DNA of 48,419 nucleotides, taken from Clostridiaceae bacterium UBA6085. Its GTDB lineage: Bacteria; Bacillota; Clostridia; Clostridiales; Clostridiaceae. The notes under the pieces are model-generated. The model made no database searches. It had not been told where the DNA came from and saw only the letters and a list, made by a program, of their open reading frames with translations. A program made the translations under genes and the position numbers. The number at the start of each line of letters is the position of its first letter. Within the stretch, counting starts at the first letter, position 1. Of the stretch, positions 1 to 8,416 are shown piece by piece. The stretch is taken from assembly GCA_002428605.1 (NCBI GenBank), contig DIXH01000006.1, forward strand, positions 7,423 through 55,841. Reading direction: 5' to 3'.

Positions 1-2
1 TC

Positions 3-113
3 TCTACTGCCGGAGCATTGGCTTCCGCTCTCGGAATGGAAGAGACAGAACCATCTTTGAGTAAAATTAAAACTGATGCACAAAAGAAACTGATTACATT
101 GGTAATTCAATGA
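3..113 (+). CDS. C-terminal tail of an unidentified protein, cut by the window edge
   Basis: An open frame enters from the left edge and gives 36 residues before a TGA stop at 111-113. The tail begins STAGALASALG and ends KKLITLVIQ. It shows no motif I recognise. The stop is followed by about 110 AT-rich bases carrying the promoter for the autolysin operon, which fits the end of a real gene. The fragment is too short to assign a family, and it could be a chance open frame. Confidence 0.4.
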   Translation, partial: STAGALASALGMEETEPSLSKIKTDAQKKLITLVIQ

Positions 114-149
114 TTAAATTGTGAATTGTTGGTATTTTGTTAAAATTCA

Positions 150-184
150 TTGACTTTACATAACATTAAATAATACCATAGTAT
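150..184 (+). promoter_or_regulatory. Candidate sigma-A promoter for the autolysin operon
   Basis: TTTACA at 155-160 is followed 18 bases later by TAGTAT at 179-184, and an overlapping TTGACT lies at 150-155. The region is very AT-rich and is the only long non-coding stretch before the 226 start. A 7-bp inverted repeat (170-176 and 181-187) sits over the -10 region and could be an operator. The hexamer choice is uncertain. Confidence 0.4.
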
Positions 185-225
185 TATACAATTATTACAT
201 CATACGGAATCAGAGAGGATATTTA

Positions 226-3099
226 ATGCTAAGCAAAAAAACAAGGAACCTGCTGCTAAAGACGGGAGTGGCTCTGTCACTCACATTCTTGCCGGCTGGA
301 CTGCCAGTTGAAATAATAGATACTTACACAGTACAGGCTGCCGTAGTTGATAATGTCACCGGAAAGCTTACAGTAAAGGCTTCATCAGTATGGGCTTACT
401 CAAGCGCAAGCTGGATCGCAAGATCGAGGACATACAGCCAGGGGACTGTGCTCAATGTGACTGAAAAGCATATAGTAGACGGCAGGTACATGTACAAGCT
501 GGATAACGGACTTTTCATTACCGCGAACACCAGCTATGTGTCGTTTGCACCGAATACTGTGCAGAGTACCCCTGCAGTTTCAACGCCTTCAACAGAAGAC
601 TGGAGGTCGACCACTGTAAACCTCAACATGAGGTCAGGAGCTGGAACCGGTTATTCCATCCTGCTCACTATCCCCAAGGGTACATCACTAAAGATTGAGT
701 CAATATCAGGCACATGGGCTAAGGTAAGCTACAGTGGAAGGACAGGCTATGTTTCAACCGCTTACCTGGTGTCTTCATCAGCGCCTGCACCTGCACCTGC
801 TCCAGTGCCGGAGGTCCCTACAGCCGAAGACTGGAGGTCGACCACTGCAAACCTCAACATGAGGTCAGGAGCTGGAACAGGCTATTCCATTCTAACCACT
901 ATCCCCAAGGGGACATCACTAAGGATCGAATCATTATCAGGAACCTGGGCCAAGGTTAGCTACAGCGGAAGGACTGGCTACGTCTCAACCGCTTACCTGG
1001 TGACCGTATCTGCACCGGCACCCGCGCCAACCCCGGAGCCAGCACCAGCTCCAGCTCCAGCACCTGCTCCGGTCACAGAAGACTGGAGGTCGACCACTGC
1101 AAACCTGAACATGAGGGCAGGAGCCGGAACGAGCTACTCGATCCTTTTGACCATACCAAAGAGTTCAGTGCTTAAGGTGGAGGCAGTCACAGGGACCTGG
1201 GCCAAGGTAAGCTACGGCGGAAAGACAGGATATGTCTCAACCGCTTACCTGATGACCGCACCAGCACCGGTGCCTGAACCTGCACCTGCACCTGAACCTA
1301 CGCCAGAGCCTGCTCCGGTTGCAGAGGACTGGAGAGCTACGACGGCTAACCTCAACATGAGGTCAGGAGCCGGAACCAGCTATGCGATAATTGTCACCAT
1401 ACCTTCCGGGACGAAGCTGAAGGTAGAGGGGATCTCAGGGACCTGGGCTAAGGTCAGCTACAGCGGAAAGACAGGATATGTTTCGACAGCATATCTGGTA
1501 CAGGCTGCAGCACCCGTACCTGAGCTTCTCCCGTCCAAGATTGCAGTGGATACAGTCTTCAGGGAAGTCTACAGCAACGAGGACATTGCAATCCGCGGAT
1601 GGGCCTTGTCAGACAAGGGAGTTACCGAGGTAAGGGTCATTCTCGATGGAATAGATATTGGAGCAGCGGTCAGGGAAGCCAGACCTGATGTGCTGGCCGC
1701 ATATCCGGCCTATACAGCAAATGCTGAACCCGGATACACCTTCACACTTGGCAAGGACAGCATTTCAACTGGTTCCCATACGATTTCCATTAAGGCTTTG
1801 TCTGCTGACGGGACCAGCATGGAAAAGTCATTCCAGTTCACTGAAGTCGATGCTATGCCTATGGCTGTCATCGAAAAGCCAACTGGGACAGTAGCTTACG
1901 GTGATGTAGAAGTATCAGGATATGTGCTTAACAACGCTGGTGTGAAATCAGCGGAGATACTTGTAAATGGAGTATCGATTGGGATGGCATCAACTGGTCT
2001 GGAACGAGGGGATGTCGCAGCAAGATATCCGTTCTATTCGAATGCACTGACGAGCGGCTACAGCCTTACCCTTTCAAAGGCAAGGTTTGCAAGAGGTCAG
2101 AATACTGTTACCGTCAAAACCATTGGAAATGATGGGACATCGGCGCAGGCTTCGGTCAGTATAAATTTCAGCAAACCCTTCGCGGAGGCTGTTACTGCAC
2201 TTGAATCTCCAATCGCATCAGAAATGGGCAATGAGGACATCCTTGTAAAGGGCTATGCTCTTGACGACACCGGAGTTAAATCTGTGAAGGTCCTTTTGAA
2301 CGGAAAGGCAACCGGTACGGCGGCCATTGGCATTGCCAGACCTGAAATAGAGACACAGTATCCGGGCTTCTATAATTCAGAGAAGAGCGGATTTGAGTAC
2401 ACTATCAGAAGGAACAACCTGTTCCCGGGTGTAAATACTGTGACCGTGAACATCACGTTCAATGACGGAAGGACTAAGTCACTGACACATACTGTCACTG
2501 TTGACAAGATTCCCCTTATCATAATAGATGCAGGGCATGGAGGAACCGATCCCGGAGCATCAGGCTACCTGAACGGTATAAGAGTATCTGAGAAGACCTA
2601 TGTCCTCCAGTTCGCAAAGGCTCTGGATGAAGAGGTGAGGGCACTTGGATACAGGACACTTCTGACAAGGACGGAAGATGTGTTCGTGGACCTGTCTCTA
2701 AGGGCGAAGGTTGCAAATGACGCGGACGGTGACCTGTTCTTTTCGATACATCACGACTACAGTTCAACACCGACATCATCAGGTGCGTTCCTGATATACC
2801 CTTCACAGAAGACAGTCTCAATATCCGACTCGGCTATAGCTGAAAGCATAGACGTGTCGGGTTACCTGAAGAAGACTCTTATAGCGGCAGGCTTCAGGGA
2901 TAGAAGGAACGGTTACGACATAGATATTTCAGGACATACGCTGGCAGTGCTCAGGCAGTCTGAGATGCGGTCAGTGCTTGCTGAGATCGGATACATGTCA
3001 AACGCTGAGGACATACTGAAGATAGCTGATCCCGTGCTCCAGAAGGCAGTAGCCTTCGGGCTTGCACAGCAGATCAAGGCGTATTTTGAGAGGCAGTAG
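226..3099 (+). CDS. Secreted N-acetylmuramoyl-L-alanine amidase with SH3b repeats and Ig-like domains
   Basis: This 957-residue exported autolysin is predicted to cut the amide bond between muramic acid and the stem peptide. The order is: signal peptide (about 1-39, cleavage near VQA-A), a divergent SH3-like module (about 44-107), four SH3b repeats (about 126-183, 203-260, 286-344, 368-425) joined by Pro-Ala linkers, three Ig-like beta modules (about 438-760), and an amidase_3 domain (about 763-955). The amidase carries the zinc motif DAGHGG, a following SEK glutamate, SIHHD and the catalytic-type glutamate in LAEIGYMSN. An AGAGAGGA-like ribosome site precedes the ATG. It is first of three tandem paralogous autolysins. 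Family assignment is firm; the roles of the Ig-like modules are unknown. Confidence 0.93.
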   Translation: MLSKKTRNLLLKTGVALSLTFLPAGLPVEIIDTYTVQAAVVDNVTGKLTVKASSVWAYSSASWIARSRTYSQGTVLNVTEKHIVDGRYMYKLDNGLFITANTSYVSFAPNTVQSTPAVSTPSTEDWRSTTVNLNMRSGAGTGYSILLTIPKGTSLKIESISGTWAKVSYSGRTGYVSTAYLVSSSAPAPAPAPVPEVPTAEDWRSTTANLNMRSGAGTGYSILTTIPKGTSLRIESLSGTWAKVSYSGRTGYVSTAYLVTVSAPAPAPTPEPAPAPAPAPAPVTEDWRSTTANLNMRAGAGTSYSILLTIPKSSVLKVEAVTGTWAKVSYGGKTGYVSTAYLMTAPAPVPEPAPAPEPTPEPAPVAEDWRATTANLNMRSGAGTSYAIIVTIPSGTKLKVEGISGTWAKVSYSGKTGYVSTAYLVQAAAPVPELLPSKIAVDTVFREVYSNEDIAIRGWALSDKGVTEVRVILDGIDIGAAVREARPDVLAAYPAYTANAEPGYTFTLGKDSISTGSHTISIKALSADGTSMEKSFQFTEVDAMPMAVIEKPTGTVAYGDVEVSGYVLNNAGVKSAEILVNGVSIGMASTGLERGDVAARYPFYSNALTSGYSLTLSKARFARGQNTVTVKTIGNDGTSAQASVSINFSKPFAEAVTALESPIASEMGNEDILVKGYALDDTGVKSVKVLLNGKATGTAAIGIARPEIETQYPGFYNSEKSGFEYTIRRNNLFPGVNTVTVNITFNDGRTKSLTHTVTVDKIPLIIIDAGHGGTDPGASGYLNGIRVSEKTYVLQFAKALDEEVRALGYRTLLTRTEDVFVDLSLRAKVANDADGDLFFSIHHDYSSTPTSSGAFLIYPSQKTVSISDSAIAESIDVSGYLKKTLIAAGFRDRRNGYDIDISGHTLAVLRQSEMRSVLAEIGYMSNAEDILKIADPVLQKAVAFGLAQQIKAYFERQ
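595..1500 (+). repeat. Four tandem SH3b-coding DNA repeats of about 177 bp
   Basis: Units begin at 595, 826, 1078 and 1324 and end near 771, 1002, 1253 and 1500. Each encodes one SH3b domain. Units 1 and 2 are almost identical in DNA over their first 100 bases, and unit 3 is close. The linkers are short six-base reiterations coding Pro-Ala. Such repeats can change number by recombination. Confidence 0.8.
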
Positions 3100-3140
3100 C
3101 ATTTGATTTTAGCCTCATTGAGCCAGAGAGGAGGAAGGGC

Positions 3141-4616
3141 ATGTTAAGCAGAAAAACCAGAATGGCACTTATCAAGGCGGGTGTAGCACTCACCATTTCA
3201 TTCGGTTCGTTTGGAGCATACAGCATAAGGACATATGCTGAAGTAGTAAATACAACAACAGGTACGCTGACAGTCAAGGCATCTTCCATATGGACATACA
3301 GCGCCCCTGACTGGAATGCAAAGACCAGGACATACCCGGCGGGGACTGTATTTGAGGTAGCTGAAAAGCATGTCGTTGAAGGACGATACATGTACAGGCT
3401 GACCACCGGAATCTATATCACCGCAAACGAAGCATATGTCACTTTCATGCCCAGTACACAGGCAGGGCCTGTAGAACAGCCTGTTCCTGAGGCTCCTGCA
3501 GAAGTGACCTCTGATACAAGGAAGACAACAGCGAATCTGAACATGAGGACGGGTCCTGGTACTACATTCGCAATCATAACTACTATTCCGAAGGACTCAA
3601 TCGTCAAGGTGGAGTCAGAAGCCGGAGGGTGGGCCAAGGTCTCATATGGCGGCAAGTCAGGTTATGTTTCGACAGCATATCTGACTAAGACTGAAGCAGC
3701 ACCTGCGCCGGCTCCGGTTCCGGAACCGACACCGCAGCCGGAAATAACACCAGAGCCGGCACCCGCTCCCGCACCTGAGATTTCAACATCTGAAAGGAAG
3801 ACGACAGTTAACCTCAACATGAGGTCGGGACCCGGGACATCATATGGAATCATCCTTACAATTCCAAGGGACTCCAGCGTAAGTGCTGAAGCTGAATCGA
3901 ACGGATGGGTAAAGGTCACATATTCAGGGAAGTCAGGGTATGTGTCGGCACAATATCTTACTCAGCCTGTAGCAGCAGTTCCTGCGCCAGAACCTGTTCC
4001 GGAACCTGAGCCGGTGACTGATCCTGTCACCGAAGTGCCGGAAGCTCCGGTAAGCGATGACTGGCGGTCAACGACTGCAAACCTCAACCTGAGGTCGGGA
4101 GAAGGCACGTCTTACCCTATAATCAAGGTCATCCCTTCAGGTACATTGCTTAATGTTGAAGGGGTTTCAGGGACATGGGCAAAGGTGACCTACAGCGGAA
4201 GCACAGGATATGTTGCAACCGCGTACCTTGTTGCAAGCAAAGCCCCGGCAACCGGCGAAGATATTGTGGAGTATGCCTCTCAATTCCTTGGAGTTCCGTA
4301 CGTCTGGGCTGGAAATACACCTGAGTCAGGCTTTGACTGTTCAGGCTTCACGAGATACGTATACGCAAACTTCGGAATTTCACTTCCAAGGGTATCCAGA
4401 GACCAGGCAAAGAACGGTGCAGCGGTAACCGAAGAAGAAAGGAAGCCGGGTGACCTTCTGTATTTCGGAACTGACGGCTATGTCGACCATGTAGGGATCT
4501 ATGCTGGCGACAATCAGGTCATACATGCATCGAGCACCAACAAAATGGTTGTAATTTCAAGCCTTCAGTACTATACTGCGACATATATGGGAGCAAGAAG
4601 GCTTCTGAATCCATAG
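3141..4616 (+). CDS. Secreted NlpC/P60 endopeptidase with SH3b repeats
   Basis: This 491-residue cell-wall peptidase is predicted to cut peptidoglycan stem peptides. It has a signal peptide very like those of its two neighbours, the same SH3-like first module (about 35-100), three SH3b repeats (about 128-185, 218-276, 308-366) separated by Pro/Glu/Ala linkers, and a C-terminal NlpC/P60 domain (about 372-490). The likely catalytic Cys400 lies in GFDCSGF, His450 in DHVGIY and a third polar residue, His462, in VIHASS. A GGAGGAAGGG ribosome site lies just before the ATG. It starts 41 bases after the amidase gene, so the two are probably cotranscribed. It lacks the coiled coil seen in FtsX-dependent PcsB/CwlO-type hydrolases. 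Confidence 0.92.
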   Translation: MLSRKTRMALIKAGVALTISFGSFGAYSIRTYAEVVNTTTGTLTVKASSIWTYSAPDWNAKTRTYPAGTVFEVAEKHVVEGRYMYRLTTGIYITANEAYVTFMPSTQAGPVEQPVPEAPAEVTSDTRKTTANLNMRTGPGTTFAIITTIPKDSIVKVESEAGGWAKVSYGGKSGYVSTAYLTKTEAAPAPAPVPEPTPQPEITPEPAPAPAPEISTSERKTTVNLNMRSGPGTSYGIILTIPRDSSVSAEAESNGWVKVTYSGKSGYVSAQYLTQPVAAVPAPEPVPEPEPVTDPVTEVPEAPVSDDWRSTTANLNLRSGEGTSYPIIKVIPSGTLLNVEGVSGTWAKVTYSGSTGYVATAYLVASKAPATGEDIVEYASQFLGVPYVWAGNTPESGFDCSGFTRYVYANFGISLPRVSRDQAKNGAAVTEEERKPGDLLYFGTDGYVDHVGIYAGDNQVIHASSTNKMVVISSLQYYTATYMGARRLLNP

Positions 4617-4649
4617 TAAAGTACATCAAGTCATGAGAGGAGGAACAGG

Positions 4650-7124
4650 ATGTTAAGCAAAAAGACCAGAATGGCTCTCGTCAAGGCGGGAGTAGCACTG
4701 ACAGTGACAATGACCAGCATCGGGGCAGGCAGCCTCTCAGGCGGGGAAATGGCTTTGGCTGCTGTCATAAATACGCAGACCGGAACACTTACAGTGAAGG
4801 CAGCTTCACTTTGGGCATACAGCTCTCCTAACTGGAGTGCAAAGTCAAGGACATATCCGGCAGGAACATCATTGAAGGTCGTAGAGAAGCATGAGGTGGA
4901 TGGAAGATACATGTACAAGCTTGAAAACGGGCTGTATATATCCGCAAACACCGTTTATGTGACTTTCTCACCGGATACTGCAAGCGTACCTGCACCGGTT
5001 CCATCGCCAGCACCAGCTGAGCAGACCGGGGACGTCAGGGTAACAACGGCAAACCTCAACATGAGGTCGGGACCGGGAACTGGTTATTCTATAATAACTA
5101 CAATACCAAAGGGCGGGAGTGTCAGAGTGGCATCTGTATCTGGCGGTTGGGCGAAGGTAACCTATGGCGGAAGGACCGGATATGTTTCGACAAGCTACCT
5201 GTCTGCACCTGTAACAGCACCGGCACCAGCACCAGCGCCGACACCAGCTCCTGAATCACCATCAGGCGATGTAAGGAAGACTACTGCTAATCTCAACATG
5301 AGGTCAGGACCTGGAACAGGATATTCAATACTAATGACGATACCCAATGGCTCAAGCGTGACAGTGTCGTCCGTATCAGGCGGATGGGCGAAGGTGACCT
5401 ATGGCGGGAAGACCGGCTACGTCTCCACCTCATATCTCACGCAGCCTGTGACCAGCACTCCTGCACCAGCTCCTGTGACTCCGTCGCAGGATACGAGGAC
5501 CACGCTTTATAACCTCAACATGAGATCAGGACCCGGAACAGGGTATTCGATACTTGTGACCATACCAAAAGGCACAAGCATACCGGTGGCATCCGTATCA
5601 GGCGGATGGGCGAAGGTGACCTATGGCGGAAGGACAGGCTATGTCTCGACAGCTTATCTGTCGGAGCCTCAGGCTCCTGCAGTCAAACCGGACCTTCCCA
5701 TGATGCTCACTATTGAAGCATCACCAAAAGAATCATACTCAAACGAGGACATTGTAATAAAGGGCTGGGCTCTTGACGATTCCGGCATAAAGGATGTAAC
5801 GATCCTGCTTGATGGAGTCCAGATAGGGACAGCATCGAGGTATTCAAGGTCCGATGTCGAAAATGTATATACGAGCTATGAATCCAGAGCCAATTCAGGA
5901 TTCGAATTTATGATACCAAAATCCGGTGTAAGCATCGGGACCCATACTGTTACAGTTCGTGCTACAGGCATTGATGGTACGGTAAAGGAAAACACCTATA
6001 CGACTGTCATGGTAAAGGAGAGCCCGGTAGTAACAGTCACCAGCCATGAGAGCGGTGCAGCTGTAAGGACAGAGAAGACGACGATTGAGGGCTTTGCGCT
6101 TAATGTGGACGGAGTGGCACAGGTATCTGTCGAACTCAATGGCGCGAAAATTGGAAACGCTGTGATTGGACTGGCCAGAACTGGCATGGAAGCCCATGCC
6201 GCGTATTCCGACCCTTCAAACAGCGGGTTCAGCTTCACATTCGACACAAAGTCCATGGCTCAGGGGAACAATACCATAAAGCTTGTCATGACAGGCAGGG
6301 ACGGTACACTGAAGAGCGAGACCATAACGCTCGTGAGCAATGAGTTCTACGTAGAAAAGGCTTATTCAGAGACTCTGACCTACTACGCCAAGGCTGAGCT
6401 TGCCAAGGGATCCGCAATCAAGCAGGTGGATGGGAAGTGGATTGCAGCAACCGTAGATGACATAAGGTACTATATTGATCCCGCTAACTTTATGAACGAC
6501 TACATAGGGAAATACATGTTCATGAAGCTGAGCTACATTGAGGTGGATAATGCCGTGCTTGAGCAGATGCTCGAAGGCAAGGGGATCCTCAGTGGAAAAG
6601 CCCAGGTCTTCAAGGATGCGTGCAAGACGAACAACATAAATCCGATATACGTTATAGCACATGCACTGCTAGAAACCGGAAACGGAACCTCCGTGCTTGC
6701 TAACGGTGTAGAAGTAAAGGAAAAGCATGTTGTGTTCAATGATCTCTACAGTCCTGTCATACCGGTCGATCCGCCGGTCACAGTCTACAACATGTTCGGA
6801 ATAGGGGCATATGATGGCAATGCTGTCCTTTGGGGATCGGAACGTGCGCTTGACCTGGGATGGACCACTCCTGACCTTGCCATAGCTGGAGGAGTAAAAT
6901 TCCTCGCTGAATCCTACATCAACAATTCGACCTACATGCAGAACACGCTGTATACCATGAGGTACAGGTTCGAAGGCTACGGCCTTTGGCACCAGTATTC
7001 GACTGATATAGCATGGCACTACAAGCAGGCAAGGATAATCCAGAGGGAGTTTGCAAAGATCCCTAACCTGCCGAGGTTTGAATTTGAGATTCCGACCTTC
7101 AAGGAAGAGCTGCCGCAGCAATAG
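4650..7124 (+). CDS. Secreted beta-N-acetylglucosaminidase with SH3b repeats and Ig-like domains
   Basis: This 824-residue autolysin is predicted to cleave the glycan strand of peptidoglycan (GH73/LytD-type fold). It has a signal peptide, the shared SH3-like module (about 38-105), three SH3b repeats (about 128-187, 207-266, 282-340), two Ig-like modules (about 350-450 and 450-555) and a C-terminal glucosaminidase domain (about 600-800). The probable catalytic glutamate is Glu675 in the motif AHALLETGNGTS. A tyrosine-rich MFGIGAYDGN segment is typical of the family. A GAGAGGAGGAA ribosome site precedes the ATG. It follows the NlpC/P60 gene by 33 bases and closes the autolysin operon. The Ig-like modules match those of the first autolysin. 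Confidence 0.92.
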   Translation: MLSKKTRMALVKAGVALTVTMTSIGAGSLSGGEMALAAVINTQTGTLTVKAASLWAYSSPNWSAKSRTYPAGTSLKVVEKHEVDGRYMYKLENGLYISANTVYVTFSPDTASVPAPVPSPAPAEQTGDVRVTTANLNMRSGPGTGYSIITTIPKGGSVRVASVSGGWAKVTYGGRTGYVSTSYLSAPVTAPAPAPAPTPAPESPSGDVRKTTANLNMRSGPGTGYSILMTIPNGSSVTVSSVSGGWAKVTYGGKTGYVSTSYLTQPVTSTPAPAPVTPSQDTRTTLYNLNMRSGPGTGYSILVTIPKGTSIPVASVSGGWAKVTYGGRTGYVSTAYLSEPQAPAVKPDLPMMLTIEASPKESYSNEDIVIKGWALDDSGIKDVTILLDGVQIGTASRYSRSDVENVYTSYESRANSGFEFMIPKSGVSIGTHTVTVRATGIDGTVKENTYTTVMVKESPVVTVTSHESGAAVRTEKTTIEGFALNVDGVAQVSVELNGAKIGNAVIGLARTGMEAHAAYSDPSNSGFSFTFDTKSMAQGNNTIKLVMTGRDGTLKSETITLVSNEFYVEKAYSETLTYYAKAELAKGSAIKQVDGKWIAATVDDIRYYIDPANFMNDYIGKYMFMKLSYIEVDNAVLEQMLEGKGILSGKAQVFKDACKTNNINPIYVIAHALLETGNGTSVLANGVEVKEKHVVFNDLYSPVIPVDPPVTVYNMFGIGAYDGNAVLWGSERALDLGWTTPDLAIAGGVKFLAESYINNSTYMQNTLYTMRYRFEGYGLWHQYSTDIAWHYKQARIIQREFAKIPNLPRFEFEIPTFKEELPQQ

Positions 7125-7171
7125 AGGGCAGGCTTTGTATCGTTAAGAATTAAGGTTTAAGGAAAAAAATG

Positions 7172-7199
7172 AAGACCGTGAGCGGCTGCTCACGGTCTT
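7172..7199 (-). terminator. Terminator between the convergent autolysin and LCP genes
   Basis: A perfect 12-bp stem (7172-7183 with 7188-7199) closes a four-base loop. On the minus strand it is followed by a run of seven T, so it is a good terminator for the LCP gene. On the plus strand the T tail is weak, but the hairpin may also serve the autolysin operon. Confidence 0.85.
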
Positions 7200-7212
7200 G
7201 TCATTAACTGTA

Positions 7213-8205
7213 TTAATCTTCTTTCTGGCTCTTTGGGATCTCGTTCTCGTATATGAAGTCGTGGAGCTCCTCAATGGTCTCCTCTTTTTCGTAGAAATAG
7301 AACCACTTTGTAGTAAGCTTCCCGTAGCCGTAGTCGTCGGTGGGGAATCTGGCCTGGAGGACATTCTTCATTCCCGCGTTTATTACGCTTGTCCCTATCC
7401 TTACCATGTTGTAGAGGGACACGTTGGTTTCGACATTCGGTGCAAGCTTTGCTGCTACACCCGGGATGTCCTTGGTGTCGATCTCCTTGAACTTGTTGAA
7501 CATGGATGTGAGTACAGAACGCTGCCTTTCAGTCCTTTCGAAGTCGCCGTCCCCTACATACCTTACTCTCGCATATCCAACAGCCTGGACACCAGTGAGT
7601 GTCTGGAGACCTGTTGTCTCGATTGCCTTATATGGGACGTCTTCGATTTTAGCCACGTCCCCTATGTATGCATTGACCATATCTATCTCATAATCCTTAA
7701 TGTCTATCTCAACTCCGCCAAGCGCATCGATGACGTTGATAAGTCCGCCATAGTTGATTACTGCATAATATTCGATGTTCATGCCGAAGTTGGTGTTCAC
7801 GGTATTCAGCGCAAGGGGTGCACCGCCATATGCATAGGCATGAGCAAGCTTGTCCGAGCCGTAACCCTTTATCTTGACATAGGAATCCCTCATGAGTGAT
7901 GAGAGCTTCAGATTGTTGTTAACGGGGTCGATGGAAAGGATCATCATGGAGTCCGAGCGTGAATTCTCGTCCGGCTCTCTCTTGTCAGTTCCGAGCAGGA
8001 GTATGTTGATCACTTCTTTGGAGTTCTCGAACATATTTATCTTTACTTCAGCTTCTTCGGTAATTCCGAGATCTTCCTTCTCAGTGCTTATCTCCTGCAC
8101 GTCAAGACTCTTGTATATGTTGTTGACATACCAGGCTCCGTACGCTCCCGCTGAAAATAGGGCGAGGAGGGCTATTATAAGCGCTGCTTTGATTCCTTTG
8201 TTCAT
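7213..8205 (-). CDS. LytR-CpsA-Psr (LCP) family glycopolymer transferase
   Basis: This 330-residue protein has one N-terminal membrane anchor (KAALIIALLALF) and an extracellular LCP domain. Proteins of this family move lipid-linked glycopolymers such as teichoic acids or capsule onto peptidoglycan. Family marks seen are LLLGTDKREPDE, RSDSMMILSID and the arginine-rich SLMRDSYV segment that contacts the polyprenyl phosphate. I chose the ATG at 8205 because AAGGAT lies 8 bases upstream and the membrane segment follows at once; a longer in-frame start at 8301 has no such site. It is convergent with the autolysins and divergent from the rhamnose genes, so it may attach the polysaccharide made next door. 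That substrate link is inference. Confidence 0.9.
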   Translation of the reverse strand: MNKGIKAALIIALLALFSAGAYGAWYVNNIYKSLDVQEISTEKEDLGITEEAEVKINMFENSKEVINILLLGTDKREPDENSRSDSMMILSIDPVNNNLKLSSLMRDSYVKIKGYGSDKLAHAYAYGGAPLALNTVNTNFGMNIEYYAVINYGGLINVIDALGGVEIDIKDYEIDMVNAYIGDVAKIEDVPYKAIETTGLQTLTGVQAVGYARVRYVGDGDFERTERQRSVLTSMFNKFKEIDTKDIPGVAAKLAPNVETNVSLYNMVRIGTSVINAGMKNVLQARFPTDDYGYGKLTTKWFYFYEKEETIEELHDFIYENEIPKSQKED

Positions 8206-8335
8206 GTAATGCACATCCTTTGCTGGTAATGGACCTTGAAATTTCCATCTACCGATTATGTTACCACCATTTTGTAAAGAAAAGTTAAAATTCAATGACA
8301 CAATTCTTAACAGCTGATTAAAGATTGACGCCTCT

Positions 8336-8364
8336 GTGACAATGTCCTCCGTTTATATTATAAT
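8336..8364 (+). promoter_or_regulatory. Probable sigma-A promoter of the polysaccharide operon
   Basis: GTGACA at 8336-8341 and a perfect TATAAT at 8359-8364 are 17 bases apart. They sit about 50 bases before the rfbB start, in the 211-base divergent region between the LCP gene and rfbB. I saw no convincing minus-strand promoter for the LCP gene here. Confidence 0.65.
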
Positions 8365-8416
8365 GATTGTGGTAATTTATTGTTTTTGAAAAATCATGCA
8401 ACAATCGGAGGTATAT

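Noticed and set aside
783..1070. CRISPR-like regular repeats
   Set aside because: The repeats are in-frame Pro-Ala linkers and SH3b domains of a protein; there are no unique spacers of equal length and no cas genes.
226..7124. Prophage lysis module as explanation of the three hydrolases
   Set aside because: All three have signal peptides and wall-binding repeats, and no holin or phage structural gene is nearby.
7198..7899. Long plus-strand open frame of 233 codons
   Set aside because: It is antisense to the LCP gene, has no family motif and arises from codon bias on the other strand.
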